Source: Watersipora subatra (Eukaryota > Bryozoa > Gymnolaemata > Cheilostomatida > Watersiporidae). From it: a stretch of 64,000 nt of DNA. Of this stretch, positions 24,524-36,700 are shown piece by piece. The DNA is taken from contig NC_088708.1 in assembly GCF_963576615.1 (NCBI RefSeq), positions 4,960,001 through 5,024,000 on the forward strand. Direction: 5' to 3'. Position 1 is the first letter of the stretch. Every line of letters starts with the position of its first letter. The position numbers were made by a program, and so were the translations under genes. The notes below the pieces were generated by a model. The model saw only the letters and a list, made by a program, of their open reading frames with translations. It searched no databases and was not told the DNA's origin.

Positions 24524-24570
24524 TTACTAAACACATACTTAAGGCTAAGTTTTAGTATGTGTTTTAGTAA
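24524..24570. repeat. Imperfect hairpin upstream of ORC2
   Basis: Arms ttactaaacacatact and agtatgtgttttagtaa pair with one bulged base around a 14-base loop. It lies about 40 bases upstream of the proposed ORC2 start. It could be a promoter-side structure or a transposon remnant. Confidence 0.6.
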
Positions 24571-25866
24571 ACTTCAACCTTGTCGTAAGCTAAAGTTTTA
24601 TGACGTATCTGTTTTTGAACTCGTTTTTACTATAACTTATAACGAACAACACAAAACTGAAACAGCGAGCATCATATATCCCCTTCAGGCATTGAGGGAG
24701 GAATTTTGGCAAATAGCATATCGGCATTTTCGTTGTAATCAGTACACTGACCATCAAATTTTAATTTCGAGAAAGAATTTTGTTGATATCGCATGGTGGA
24801 AAAAAAATTCGTCCAATTATGGCGAGGACGAAAAAGCACCGTGTTTCATAAAGGCGAACAAATCTTATAACAGGGGCATCATAACGCATGGGCACACTGT
24901 ATGAATTAATAATTTAGTGTGTGTAATGGCGAAAAAGAGTATACAGTATATGGTAAGTGTGATGGTAAAGGCAAGAGCGGTGCAGCCTTGTGGTTAGGTG
25001 TGCTTGTCTACAAACTAGCTGTTTCAATCTTAGTGAGTTCAAATCCAGTACGAAGCGCATTTTTCATTCCTAGATGTTAGTCGCTCTAGCTGGACAGACC
25101 ACAAACTTTGAGATTTACGTATATAGAATAAATATATATATATATACATGTATATATCTCGACGCCTTGGTATGGCATGCTCGTTCTAATAGGTCAGAGC
25201 TGACTTGTGACCTGTTAAATTACACCAAGGCAGCCAGAGTTCTAGAACTATATTGTCTTGATTGATTAATACTTAGTACGAGCTATTTTCAGAAAAAGAC
25301 ACCCTGAGAAACAATTTCATCCACCATAATAGCCTCAACTCCTTTGTTACATAATTAACAAACGAGACAATGTTTCTGATATAGCAGACATATTGGCACT
25401 ATGGTTCCTGAATGAGAAGGACTCTCTAACTTGCAGACTATAACAATTAGCAGCCATTTTTGTTGATATGAATTCGCCAAGCTAAAGATGTGTTTACAAG
25501 AACAACCATCCATCCAGCTTTTTGCCTTGCATTTACAATTTAAATACAATTAAGCAATCCAAGGACTATGCGACTCTTTCATTGCTTAGCAACATGTGTA
25601 CTTGTCCACTACTACCGAACATTTCTTACCACAACCTTTTGGTCTCGACTCTTCAACGGCTAATTATGTTTTTGATAACTTTAATTTTTAGCTTATTCTA
25701 ACTTTTCATTCTCAATGTTTCTATAGTCTGTTTTGCAAAGTTTACTCTGAATATTTATGTTTATAAACTAAAATACAATATACATACTATAAAAATGTGG
25801 AACTGTACTAACTTTGGGAAACACGTTGGAAATACAGAGTGTGCAATGTAAGTTCCCATAGCAAGC
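24571..25866. other. Spacer upstream of ORC2
   Basis: A plus-strand frame at 24482-24904 has no recognisable domain and overlaps the presumed ORC2 promoter, so I do not call it a gene. The spacer also holds a tRNA-like SINE remnant (24980-25052). Confidence 0.45.
24980..25052 (+). mobile_element. tRNA-derived SINE-like head
   Basis: The segment tgtggttaggtgtgcttgtc resembles box A of a tRNA-type pol III promoter, and gagttcaaatcc at 25035-25046 resembles box B at the right distance. The cloverleaf stems are not intact, so it is not a functional tRNA gene. No poly-A or simple-repeat tail was defined. Confidence 0.5.
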
Positions 25867-25870
25867 TTAA

Positions 25871-26758
25871 AGGTTGACTTGTAACAAAATTCCCATTACA
25901 GTTATTTGGTATCAAAAGACTCGCCATGTCTTACTCTGTTGTGTTGTAAGTGCCAAATATGTGGAAATGTATGTGGAAATGTGATTACAAGCTCTTAAAA
26001 GCTCAAAAACGAAAAGCCGCCGTAGATTGGAATCTCTTTATTTCGATGACGTAGCCACGAAATTTGGTTCTCGTCTTGTCACGTATGTTCTCACGTGAAT
26101 TGAAAGGCCAATACAAAGCTCAATATAAAACTTATCGTAGTACTAGTTTATGACAAACACTTCGGGTTTTACCGAAGACCCCGTATCAAATATAGATGCT
26201 CGCTACTTTACAGTTTTGTTTCGGCCTGGTCTAATCAGCAAGTCATAATCTGATCATGTGACCCAATACTTCGCAAACAATTTTTGCAGCACTTTTCGAT
26301 TATCACAGGTGACCAACAGGCTCGTCATGATTATCAGACAATGATATGTACTCCTTCGAGGTAAGGTTAAAAAGTTAAATGAATTTTTACGGTAAGTTAT
26401 AAGATATCACTGCTAAAAGTGACAGCATTACAATGACGATAAAACAGACGTGTAAGAACGATAGACATGGTTTTATTGAATTCGTGAAGTATATTTGTGA
26501 AAATATTTCGACGAATAAGGTTGCATGAAAGTGTAAACAGAAACCATCTCTCACAAATGCGTCAAATTTGAGCCGTTTTGGAAATAGAATCCAAACTACG
26601 GCGGTCTCATGTGGCTGCGATTAACTGTTCGTTTTTTAGCTTTTAAGAGCTTGTAATCACATTCCCACATATTTTGCACCTACAACACAACAGAGTAAGA
26701 CATGATGAATCTTATGAAACCAAATAACTGTAATGTGAATTTTGTTGCAAGTCAACCT
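25871..26758. mobile_element. TIR element copy 2 (888 bp, TTAA-flanked), inverted relative to copy 1
   Basis: Same TIR and flanking TTAA (25867-25870 and 26759-26762) as the element at 11841-12716. Internal landmarks appear in reverse order: the ccaaactacggcggtctcat segment lies near the right end here, and its complement near the left end of copy 1. Copies are similar over their whole length with small indels. No coding capacity. Confidence 0.88.
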
Positions 26759-26965
26759 TTAATATACTCCTTAAAATTGCGAAACCTCAAAAATAGTATT
26801 ATGCTATCTAATCTTGTTGCACATTGGTATGCCCATTGATGTCTGTCAACTGATAATAGGGGTACAGCAATCATTGATGAAGTATTTTAGAACAAAGTGC
26901 TCAAACCAGTACATGATATTTAGCATTTGTGCCTAGAAATGCGCAGCAGCACAATTTAAATATAA

Positions 26966-29900
26966 TCAAATGAAATCACTGTTAATGAGCACAGGCTCAC
27001 CGTGTTGAGTCATGTGAATGTCATACTCATCCTCGGGTTCTTGTAGATCTTCTTCATCTGAACAAGCAACTGCTGGTTGAGGTTTCTTGCTAGAAACACC
27101 GGGTACATTAATACCCTTGACAGTGTACCGCTTGTGCTTTCCTGAATGAGTAACATTGGATAAGAAAATTCATTTCAGCGCTTAATTCAACCTAGCAGTG
27201 AAACATTTTAACATCCCCACACAAAGATTATAATCATAGTCACCAGTGCAATCTTAAAAATCTAAGGTTTGAATTAATATGGAGTAGATGAAGTCTACTA
27301 ACAACTGAACTTTAATAACAGACCGACATGTGTGAACCAAGGCTATAACTGAACTCTAATAACAGACCCACATGTGTGAACCAAGGCTAAAACTGAACTT
27401 TAATAACAGACCAACATGTGTGAACCAAGGCTAAAACTGCAAGATTAATACCTACAAATCTAATCTGTAGTTTACCTAAACTACAAATGCAACTTCTTTA
27501 GTTAACATCTATCAACAGCTATCAACAGCTGAAACGTATGCCATTGTAGAAACTCAAATGTCCTTGACATGCAATTCATTTTCAAACTGTATAGGAGCTG
27601 GCCTAACTTGTTGCAGGTCAATCTATGATAAGATGATTTTACAAAAGCATTTATACTATGTGAATATCTTGTTCTTGGACCTGCTTTCAGAGATATATTG
27701 CATATTAATTAAAACAGTGCCCTTGAACCAAACCTATTTACAATTCAAAATGCTCGTGTTTAAAAAACATTTATCGATAATTTTTCATGTTTGTATTTAT
27801 ATAATAAATTTCTCTCAACAAGGAGTAAAAGTTTCTTGATACTCTGATCATGACACGCTACTTCCTTATTATAAACTTGTAGCAATGCTCATATCCATCA
27901 CTACTATGACAATTCATATGAACCTTTTATGAATGGCACAAATTGATCCCTGTTTGTATTTTGAACCATCGTAGAAGCACTGTGGCTGTTAGAAAGCAAT
28001 ACTTTTTTTATTTCTACTGGCAGATTTGGTAAGCCCATCAGCTCAAACATCATGAGATAACCATTTTCAGCGAGCACTTGCAGCAGCTGACAAGCTATGG
28101 ATTTGTTGTCTGCTCTGTGTCTCATAAACTCAATGATCCAACAAAATCAAATAACGAAATCACCAAAAATATCCCACATCAATTCACCTAACTAGTAACA
28201 ATTTTCTGTAGGCCCATGCAATACTACCGGCTCCATCTGCATAGACTTTGCTGCTCTCTTGAAACTGCTTTGTATAAACAGCCATTTAAACAAGAACACC
28301 CCTATTTGTGATCCTGTGATGTCCCCTGGCTGTATGCATTAATTTGCATTTAAGTCAGAGTAGCAGTAACAATATAATAACACTACTGTAACATTATTTT
28401 ATAGCTTTGATTTTTAGTGGAGTTTTATTGGCAGTATCAACTTACTTGTTTTATTAAAAATATAAATAATGAAGCATTTGTAATGCTGTCATGCCTTACT
28501 ATACATTAACCTGAGCGGGACAAAGAGTCTTTTTCAAAAAACTTGTTTACTCAGGTTTTTTTTTATAAAGCACAAGACAAACAACTTTAACTGAATACTA
28601 AGACAATTACTTTGTAAGGTTTACTGCTGATAACAGACTTGCATAATAACATTGTCATTATGTTGTTTGATATTAAACAATAAATGCGTTCCTCGTTATA
28701 ATAGTTGTCGCATTTGTGACATAATTCAAACACACCTTTAAAAGAAAATAATTTTACTACTGAAAGAATGTAAAAGGTTCAATAAAAACAGAAGTTTTTA
28801 TTCAAATGAGGGATTATCAGGTGGCCTATCATCTGTCCAACAGGTTACATTGGACAACTTGCTGCCTCATCTAAAGTTTACGCATTGGCTTAATTTTGTT
28901 TTGTTTACATGTATTAGCATACTATTAGATCTCTTTAAAAATAAGATTTACAACTTGCAAGAGTAAATGCAATGCTTACTTGCTTCAAGTAGCCTGCTAT
29001 ATTGAACAAAGATAAGTGCTAGAATGAAATCTTAAATCAGTGGGTATTACTTGTAGTTATTTCGAGAAGTGTCAACGTTTGGTGTTTGTTTTTCTGATAC
29101 TAAATTTACCCTACACTAGCTCTAAGCCGTGTCTTTTGTAGGTGAATGGCTAATGCTAGTTATCTTATCATTACTATTATTCAGCAATATTTAGCTGTAT
29201 TAGAACTAGAAGTCAAACTTAACGAAACATACAGCATGTAACCTATCAAATCTGACCATTTACAAAAATATCTTACACCTCGCTCTTTTTCGCTATCACT
29301 TTGCCTTTAGCAGAGAGTTCTTTTACTATAACCCAAAACTCATGAAACCGGAATAAATGCAAAATGGAGTTAACATTTAACACACACTTTGTAACACTTT
29401 AACTTAAAAGGCTCTCATCTGAAATCACACTGCTAGGAAAAGCTTCAAGGGTTTAACCATTTCAGAATAATTTAAAGACTGGATAGTTATCAATCATGAC
29501 CAGAAAGTGTGCAATGACAATTTGATAATGCTGGCAAATTGTTGGCAAAACAAATGCTAATGTTGATAATAAATGTAATTACATTAAAAATACATTATTT
29601 CGAAGAAGTTAATTATGTAGGCCAAGTGGTCCACTTCCAACATTGGTCCATGACATACATGTATAAATGGCAGTCTCTAACTGATAAAATGTTTTAAGAG
29701 ATGAAAGAAATAAAAAGAGAAGGGATGAAGGGTAAAAAGAGAGAGACATAAAAACATAGATGAGGCGAGAAAGAAACTAAGAGAAGGGAGAGAGATGAAA
29801 TGAGGCGAAAGAGAAGAGGTATAAAACAAGAAAAAGCAAAAGCAAGACCGAAGAAGAGAGAGAGGAGAAAAAAAGGAAAGAGAAGAAAAAGAAAACGAGA

Positions 29901-30377
29901 AGAGAGAGAATGGAAAGAAAGGAAAGGTCGAACAGATATGAGATGAACAGAGAAGGCGAGAAGAGAAAGTGGATAGAGAAAAAGAGAAAAGGGAGCTATA
30001 GTGATACACACAATGAGACTAATCTACAGTAATACAAAAATAACATTTTATTATTGAAGTTGAAACACTAGCACTTCTTGCTATAAATTTTTAAGTGATA
30101 TATCACTGGGCGATCGCTCCAGTAACATCGAGCCTTATTACGTGATGCCTGGATGTTCATTCAGGTTAATTAGGTGTTCGGTTCACCGAGCACTTAGTTC
30201 ACATTTATCCTATTGCTCAAACTTTTGCAACAAAAAAACGGATACATAATTCTCACCTCCAACCTTCACCTTTGCAATGTCTTCAATAAAAACAAAGAGT
30301 TTAGCGTTTCCAAGAAACTTCACAGAAGCGTCCAGCTTGATAGAATTTGATTCTTTAACCTTCGCATTTACAGCCAT
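26966..30377 (-). CDS. Unrecognised protein, 4 exons, 185 aa
   Basis: Exons: 30377-30257, 28257-28188, 28114-27924 and 27141-26966. All three junctions agree in phase (1, 2, 1), and the stop is TGA at 26968-26966. The donor of exon 1 (gtgaga) is good, that of exon 3 (gttcat) is weak. I do not recognise the family. The first 40 residues are Lys/Val-rich and look like a small beta-rich unit. Residues 41-105 look helical, with A-D-G-A-G-S-I-A-W-A-Y and L-M-M-F-E-L-M-G-L. The tail has a basic patch (K-H-K-R-Y) followed by an acidic stretch (D-E-E-D-L-Q-E-P-E-D-E-Y-D) suggestive of a soluble cytosolic or nuclear protein. No signal peptide or membrane segment. Intron 1 carries a 300-base polypurine tract. 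Confidence 0.6.
27285..27440. repeat. About 50-bp tandem repeat, 3 copies
   Basis: Unit contains aactgaactttaataacaga, ccgacatgtgtgaaccaagg and cta. Three copies in the last intron of the 185-aa gene. Confidence 0.88.
29697..30000. repeat. Polypurine tract of about 300 bases
   Basis: The plus strand is almost entirely A and G (runs such as agagagagaggagaaaaaaa), with scattered interruptions. It lies in intron 1 of the 185-aa gene, whose sense strand is therefore pyrimidine-rich. The open frames on the minus strand (Ser/Phe/Leu-rich) are composition artefacts. Confidence 0.9.
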
Positions 30378-31440
30378 AATTTACGTTTTTATAACGTTGC
30401 AAACTCGAGTATAAAGGCAATTTTTCCTACAATTTCATGTGCATTTAGATTAAAAATCACTGAATATATTCCTAAAACTTGGGTCTGGCGAACAAAAAGA
30501 CTAATAATAGGCGCGGGTTTATAAGAATCACCAGTTTTCTCGCCTCTTTGATCAAATATCTGGTAAACCCATAGACATAAGAAAGGACGTTTTCATGTCA
30601 TAAAATTAGCAAATCAGCAAAATAGCCTCAAAACCTAAAATAGCAAAGCTTTATAGAACCTTTGGTAATGTATATTATGCTGTGTTTCACATCTCATCAC
30701 ATCTCATAGGCTACCGCAATTAGGACCGTCCTCTGTGCAAACCTGAAAGGTTGGCCAAGCCACAATTTCTCTTCATCGCTTGTCCGTAAAAATTGCTTTA
30801 CACAACCAGATGAAATATCTCACAACGTTCTCAAATGTGGCCACTACTGCGTGGAAGCAGGTTCTACCGAGTGCTTGATTTTTGTTGTGTTAAATAGCTT
30901 TGCAAACATAATCCTATGGCTTGTTGTCTTTCCATTGTTAAGCGGTGTAATTGCTAAGGCCTCGCCTTTCTGTACCGTTTGTGGTACCGTTTTCAAAAGC
31001 GTTCAGACTGGTTCGTATAAAAGTGCATGGATAATCTTTGAAAAAATGCATTGCTCAAACGCATTGTATGTTGTTGATGATGAGTTCTATATTGAATTGG
31101 AAAAAGCCTCTATTTGCAGACAAGGTGAAAGGGTGATATTAACAACATCGATGACGAGTAAAAAAAATTTATATCACAGGATGTTAAAACCATGAACCAC
31201 AGATATATATGAGCCATATGACAGAAGATATAATAAAATAAATCATGTATTAGATGGCATAGAAAATACAAAATGAGTGTTTACTGATTAAGTGATAGTG
31301 TGAGTATTGTATGGGATACTCTTTTTCGATGATTGTCTGCGACACATGTCACCTCATTTTCAGGAACCGTAACACCAAATCTCAAACGCCAGGTTGTGAC
31401 TGTCGCGGCTACATAACAGTGCTAGTCATTCTCCGATCGA
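30378..31440. other. Spacer upstream of the 185-aa gene
   Basis: Includes the presumed promoter of the minus-strand 185-aa gene. A plus-strand frame at 30851-31195 begins with GTG, lacks an ATG near its start, and matches nothing I know. I see no further feature. Confidence 0.45.
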
Positions 31441-31444
31441 GTTG

Positions 31445-32115
31445 AATAGTCGAGTTATCACCTGACCAGATAGATACACAGTCTGTTTCTCAGAATATTG
31501 ATCTGGGTTATACGCTCCCACTTGTGTAATGTTGGGTGTACTGTCTGTCGCATGACTTCATAGTCTAGACAGTAAAATAGATAGTGGCGTGGGGTTTCAT
31601 TATCTGTCAGGCAGGAGCAAATTGTAGTATAGGTTTTTTTGATGTGATACTGAAACAGCTGAAGCTTACTATACCCTGTTAAAAGATTGCTTAAGGGCCG
31701 AGAAAGCGTCTGTTGTGGTATAGTGGGACTGGATATTCATCAAGATGATCAGGGGCTAGTTTCGACAACAGTCCATATGGGCAAGCTCCCTGGCGCAATT
31801 GTAAATTCCATGTTCTTGACCATTCTTTTTTTATAGTTTGGTTGATTGACTTTTTAGAAAGGCGTTTGTGACTAACGCTGTCTAATTGGAAATGCCTGTC
31901 TATCATTTTTTTAAATCTGCTAGAAAGGTTTTGATGATAGTGCTCCATGATGAGGTGGGTAGGATATCAGTGTAGCCATATTGTGCCAGACTTCTCATGA
32001 TATGCAACCATTCTTTTGTGTATGAGAGAGTTGGTGGAGATATGTTTATAGTTTGGTGAATAGCTTCATTTGGTGGGTTGAAGTGAGCGCAGGAAGGGTT
32101 TGATGTGTTCAGCAA
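31445..32115 (-). mobile_element. Degraded 3' end of a second non-LTR retrotransposon (minus strand)
   Basis: Two overlapping minus-strand frames (32115-31903 and 31948-31691), then a third segment to about 31460, read as one protein broken by at least two frameshifts. The last part has the LINE C-terminal cysteine-histidine pattern: C-S-C, E-T-P-R-H-Y-L-F-Y-C. The middle has W-x-L-Q-L-R-Q-G, commonly found before it in RNase H or tail regions of such elements. Neither the 5' part nor a tail was found. It is a different lineage from the LINE at 1690-2830. Confidence 0.7.
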
Positions 32116-32401
32116 CTGAAACTCATGCTTTGGTACTCCAGAGTGATTGTTATGTTTAATGTGCAGCTACCCTGCACCTCCATCAGAATTGTTATGTATG
32201 GTTTAGAAGGCTTAGTTTTATAAAACAATTTATATTCATACATACATCAGTTTTAAATTTGCTTAGTCATCTTATTCTATTTTGACTATGCTTCGTTTGT
32301 GCACTTTTGCGTAAGTTGTGGGAACTAAGTTGATTATTACTGTTTCAGACATCAATGAAAAGTATTAAGCTATTAGCCTATAAGAAATACCGATATTTAC
32401 C

Positions 32402-33510
32402 ACCAAAAGAGAGAACTAGCTGGTGCAGCTCCATTCTGGTAGCAACTGAGAGAGAACTAGCTGGTGCAGTTCTATTCTGTTAGCAACTGAGAGAGAACTA
32501 GTTGGTGCAGCTCTATTCTGGTAGCAGATGAGAGAGAACTTGTTGGTGCAGCTCTATTCTGGTAGCAACTGAGAGAGAACTAGCTGGTGCAATTCTATTC
32601 TGTTAGCAGCTGAGAGAGAACTAGCTGGTGCAGTTCTATTCTGTTAGCAATTGAGAGAGAACTAGTTGGTGCAGCTCTATTCTGGTAGCAACTGAGAGAG
32701 AACTAGCTGGTGCAGCTCTATTCTGTTAGCAGTTGAAAGAGAACTAGCTGGTGCAGCTCTATTCTGTTAGCATCTGAGAGAGAACGAGCTGGTGCAGCTC
32801 TATTCTGGTTGCAGCTGAGAGAGAACTAGCTGGTGCAGCTCTATTCTGGTAGCAGCTGAGAGAGAACTAGCTGGTGCTGTTCTATTCTGGTTGCAGCTGA
32901 GAGAGAACTAGCTGCTGCAGCTCTATTCTGTTAGCAGCTGAGAGAGAACTAGCTGGTGCTGTTCTATTCTGTTAGCAGCTGAGAGAAAACAAGCTGGTTC
33001 TGCTTTATTCTGTTAGCAGTTGAGAGAGAACTAGCTGATGCAGCTCTATTCTGTTAGCAGTTGAGAGAGAACTAGCTGGTGCAGCTCTATTCTGGTAGCA
33101 GCTGAGAGAGAACTAGCTGGTGCTGCTCTATTCTGGTTGCAGCTGAGAGAGAACTAGCTGCTGCAGCTCTATTCTGTTAGCAGCTGAGAGAGAACTAGCT
33201 GGTGCAGCTCTATTCTGTTAGCAGCTGAGAGAGAACTAGCTGGTGCAGCTCTATTCTGTTAGCAGCTGAGAGAGAACGAGCTGGTGCTGTTCTATTCTGT
33301 TAGCAGCTGAGAGAAAACAAGCTGGTTCTGCTTTATTCTGTTAGCAGTTGAGAGAGAACTAGCTGATGCAGTTCTATTCTGTTAGCAGTTGAGAGAGAAC
33401 TAGCTGATGCAGCTCTATTCTGTTAGCAGTTGAGAGAGAACTAGCTGATGCAGCTTTATTCTGTTAGCAGCTGAGAGAGAACTAGATGGTACTGCTCTAT
33501 TCTGCTAGTT
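32402..33510. repeat. 41-bp tandem array, about 27 copies, upstream of ASPDH
   Basis: Unit gagagagaactagctggtgc followed by agctctattctgttagcagct. Variants alternate tgttagc/tggtagc/tggttgc and gcagct/gctgtt. A block of variants near 32938-33056 recurs at 33265-33420, showing block duplication. It ends about 190 bases before the ASPDH start codon, so it lies in the promoter or 5' UTR region. Confidence 0.96.
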
Positions 33511-33700
33511 GTCTCTATTCTGTTTGTTGTCATGAAATATAGAGAAACAGTGTGTGTGCTAAGCTGCTGAGGAAGCTTGAAAATATTTTTTCGTTTTAAA
33601 GTTTGTGGCAGGTATCGCAAAATAATCTAGTTATGGTATAGCAGATTTACTATATATTTCACCCTAATTCTTGCATTGATCTCTGCTTGCTGAGGTGTTG

Positions 33701-36700
33701 ATGGGTGGGAAGAGGAGACGAGTAGGTATAGTCGGTTATGGGAAACTCGGAGAATTTCTGGTTCAACAAATCTTGTCTGACCAAGACTTTGAGCTCGCAT
33801 TCGTTTGGAACAGACACGAAGAGGTTCTTCGGGGCAAGCTCGCTGACCAATACATACTTACAGATATACAAAACTGTGCTGCTTATTCACCGGACATAAT
33901 CGTAGAAGTTGCCCACCCTTGTATTTCTAAGGATTATGGAAAATTGTTTCTGGAGGTAAACACAATTTTCTGTTTGCATAAGCTTCTCACCTTGCTGTTT
34001 GTATTTATGTTAGTAACCTTTATAGAGAACTTCTCTACTTTTGCCTTTTTAGGTAGCTGATTACCTTGTGGGTTCACCAACTGCATTCGCTGACCCTGCT
34101 GTTGAACAGGAACTTAGGCATGCAAGCATGGCCCACTCTCTGTATCTACCTGCAGGAGCTTTCTGGGGAGGCCACGATATCAAGAAAATGGCCGATAGTG
34201 GTACTTTGCAGGTATTGCCACTTAATGCTTGAATATGTTGTCGGTGTGCTCTATGAAAGTTATATTTTTAATACATTTAGAATTAAACTTTTTATGTGCA
34301 GACAAGTCTTTATATAACAAAATCGTTGGAAATGCAGTATGGTTTTTGTGGTTAAGTGTTGATGATTTTGGAGGCAATTTTTCGTTTAATATTACTATTT
34401 AATTAATTTAATTCCTTCATATTTTATTTTCTCTAAGATTTTTCTATTTAATCCAATTCTTCAATTCGATTAAGTCATCAAATTAATCACATTGTTATTC
34501 CTTAACAATGTCTTGAACATCAAAATTTAGTTTAAGTAATCGCACTGGCTTCAGATTTAGATCCGAGTTACAAAACAAATATGAAAGCTGGGGCATACAC
34601 TCAAAAACTAGTCAAATGTCAATTCATTTTGTTGTTTGTTCAACAACATTTCTAATATTTCTGTTGTATGTATGTAAAGTGATTTCCTCATTGATTAGTG
34701 TTTTTCAATTTATGGGAAGTTTTTTTTCTGTCAGGGTTAAACCCTCCAAATATTAAAATTTTCTTCCTGGAAACAAATTGCTGTGGAAATTAGCTCTTAT
34801 ACAAACCATTTTCACAAGCAAAGAATGTCAAATTTAACTACAGTTCAGAACAGCTTCTGTCACCAAATCTCCAATACATATGTCATACTCAAACACCGTG
34901 TTTGAGTATGACATATGTATTGGAGATTCGGTTAAGGTTAAATATCGCAAAATATATGCAATACTTAACCATTCAATGCATGTGCAATGCTCAGCATGCA
35001 GTTTTCATCTGATTTTGATGACCAACAGAATATTTTTTATGCTAAGTAATCTATAGAAATCTGTTATGCTGATTCAAAACCATAAATTTAGGGCAGCCAT
35101 GCCGTTGTTAATACTATATAGTAATTACCTCAAAACATTTTAACCAAGTCTCTCCTATTACCCTCTAGTTGGTAGTTGTCTACTTTCCCTTCGAATGTCC
35201 ATCTCTCCTATGGTTGATGTATCGATACAAGTGAGATGATACTGGCTACTATCGATGTTCACCAACCCTTATCCTATTCTAGTCTGGTTACATCTACAAA
35301 TAGCAAGAGTGCAGCCTAGTAGTCTTAGTCAGATCTGGTTATTTATTTCAATGTTTATTTTTCATTCATATTCATTAAAAAATGATGAGATGATGAGGTT
35401 TGTATCGGTGCATCTCAACAAGGATTTATGTCAGGTGCTGATACAATAGTAGGATACTTTTAGTTGGATGTGCTTTTTGAACATTTCATCAGCTAAACAA
35501 AATAGTCTATTATTTAGTAATTAAGTTGGTGAACAATTTAGTGTTTATCTCCCCTTTGTATGTTACAAATAGAGTTCGTTGAGTGAACTGATTCATTTAT
35601 GGCTGTGACTGTGCTCGCTTCTTGATTCTTACTAGAATCACAAAGTTGTATCGAATATCTGAACCTTTAATAGGTGTTTTCAGCTCATACAGTTTGCTTA
35701 CAGGCCCTAAGAGTCTCTATGACTAAGCACCCCTCTTGCCTTAAACTCAACGGTGAGCTCAAGGAGAAGAATGCGCAAGTAGCGAATACAGCTGTTACCT
35801 TGTATGAGGGTTCTGTTCGAGATTTGTGTCCTCTTGCTCCTAACAATGTCAATACCATGGCTGTGGCCGCAATGGCTGCTGCAACTCTTGGCTTTGATAA
35901 GGTATTATGATATTTTATTTGCTTATGTATTGTTTTTTATGTTAGACCTGTCAACCATAATTACAGACTTGTACATATCTTCCTAGCCTGTCTTGACAAA
36001 CTGTTGTTTTTGCGGAGTTGTCCCCCGTCGAGCGGGCGAGCAACACAACAGCTTGTCACAAGACGTACTGCACCTGATGCATCAGCTGCACTTATAGGGA
36101 GTTGTTCTTTTCCGTCTCTGCAGCTTAGTTGCGATGTTATATCGGTCGCTCCATTGGTAATCATGGGTAACTGATTTCACTCAAAGATTTATGTAGAAAA
36201 AATAAGATCACAAAGTTTAACCAAAGACTGTTGGTTGTTTACAACTCTGTTGTAAACTTTAGTAAAACTTAAGAATAAAATAAATTGAAAATAAAATCCA
36301 TAAGAACAAATAAAGCAGACTGATACAAAAATAGAAATTAAACTGACTGAGTGCACAAATAACGACATGTTTAGTCGCTGTTGTTGCCTAAGTTCTCAAC
36401 TTCTAATAAAGTTTACCGCAGAGACTGGTCGTTGGTTAAACGTTGTAATCTTATTTTTTTCTACATAAATTTTTGCATGGAATCCGTTATGATTACCAAT
36501 AGAGCGACCGACATAACATCGCAACCAAGCCGCATAGTTGGAAGAGAACAACTCCCTATAAGTACAGCTGATGCATCAGGTGCAGTACGTCTTGTGACAA
36601 GCTGTTGTGTTGCTCGCCCGCGCGACGGGAGACAACTCCGCAAAAACAACAGTTTGTCAAGACAGGCTAATATCTTCCTTATGATTTACTTTTTAACATG

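Noticed and set aside
24482..24904. Plus-strand frame of 140 codons
   Set aside because: No family resemblance; overlaps the proposed ORC2 first exon and a hairpin, and lacks splice partners.
24980..25052. A functional tRNA gene
   Set aside because: Boxes A and B are recognisable, but the acceptor and anticodon stems do not pair properly; better explained as a SINE remnant.
29677..30011. Ser/Phe/Leu-rich frames on the minus strand
   Set aside because: Composition artefact of the polypurine tract.
30851..31195. Plus-strand frame of 114 codons with a hydrophobic start
   Set aside because: Begins with GTG with no ATG nearby, no recognised domain, no splice context.
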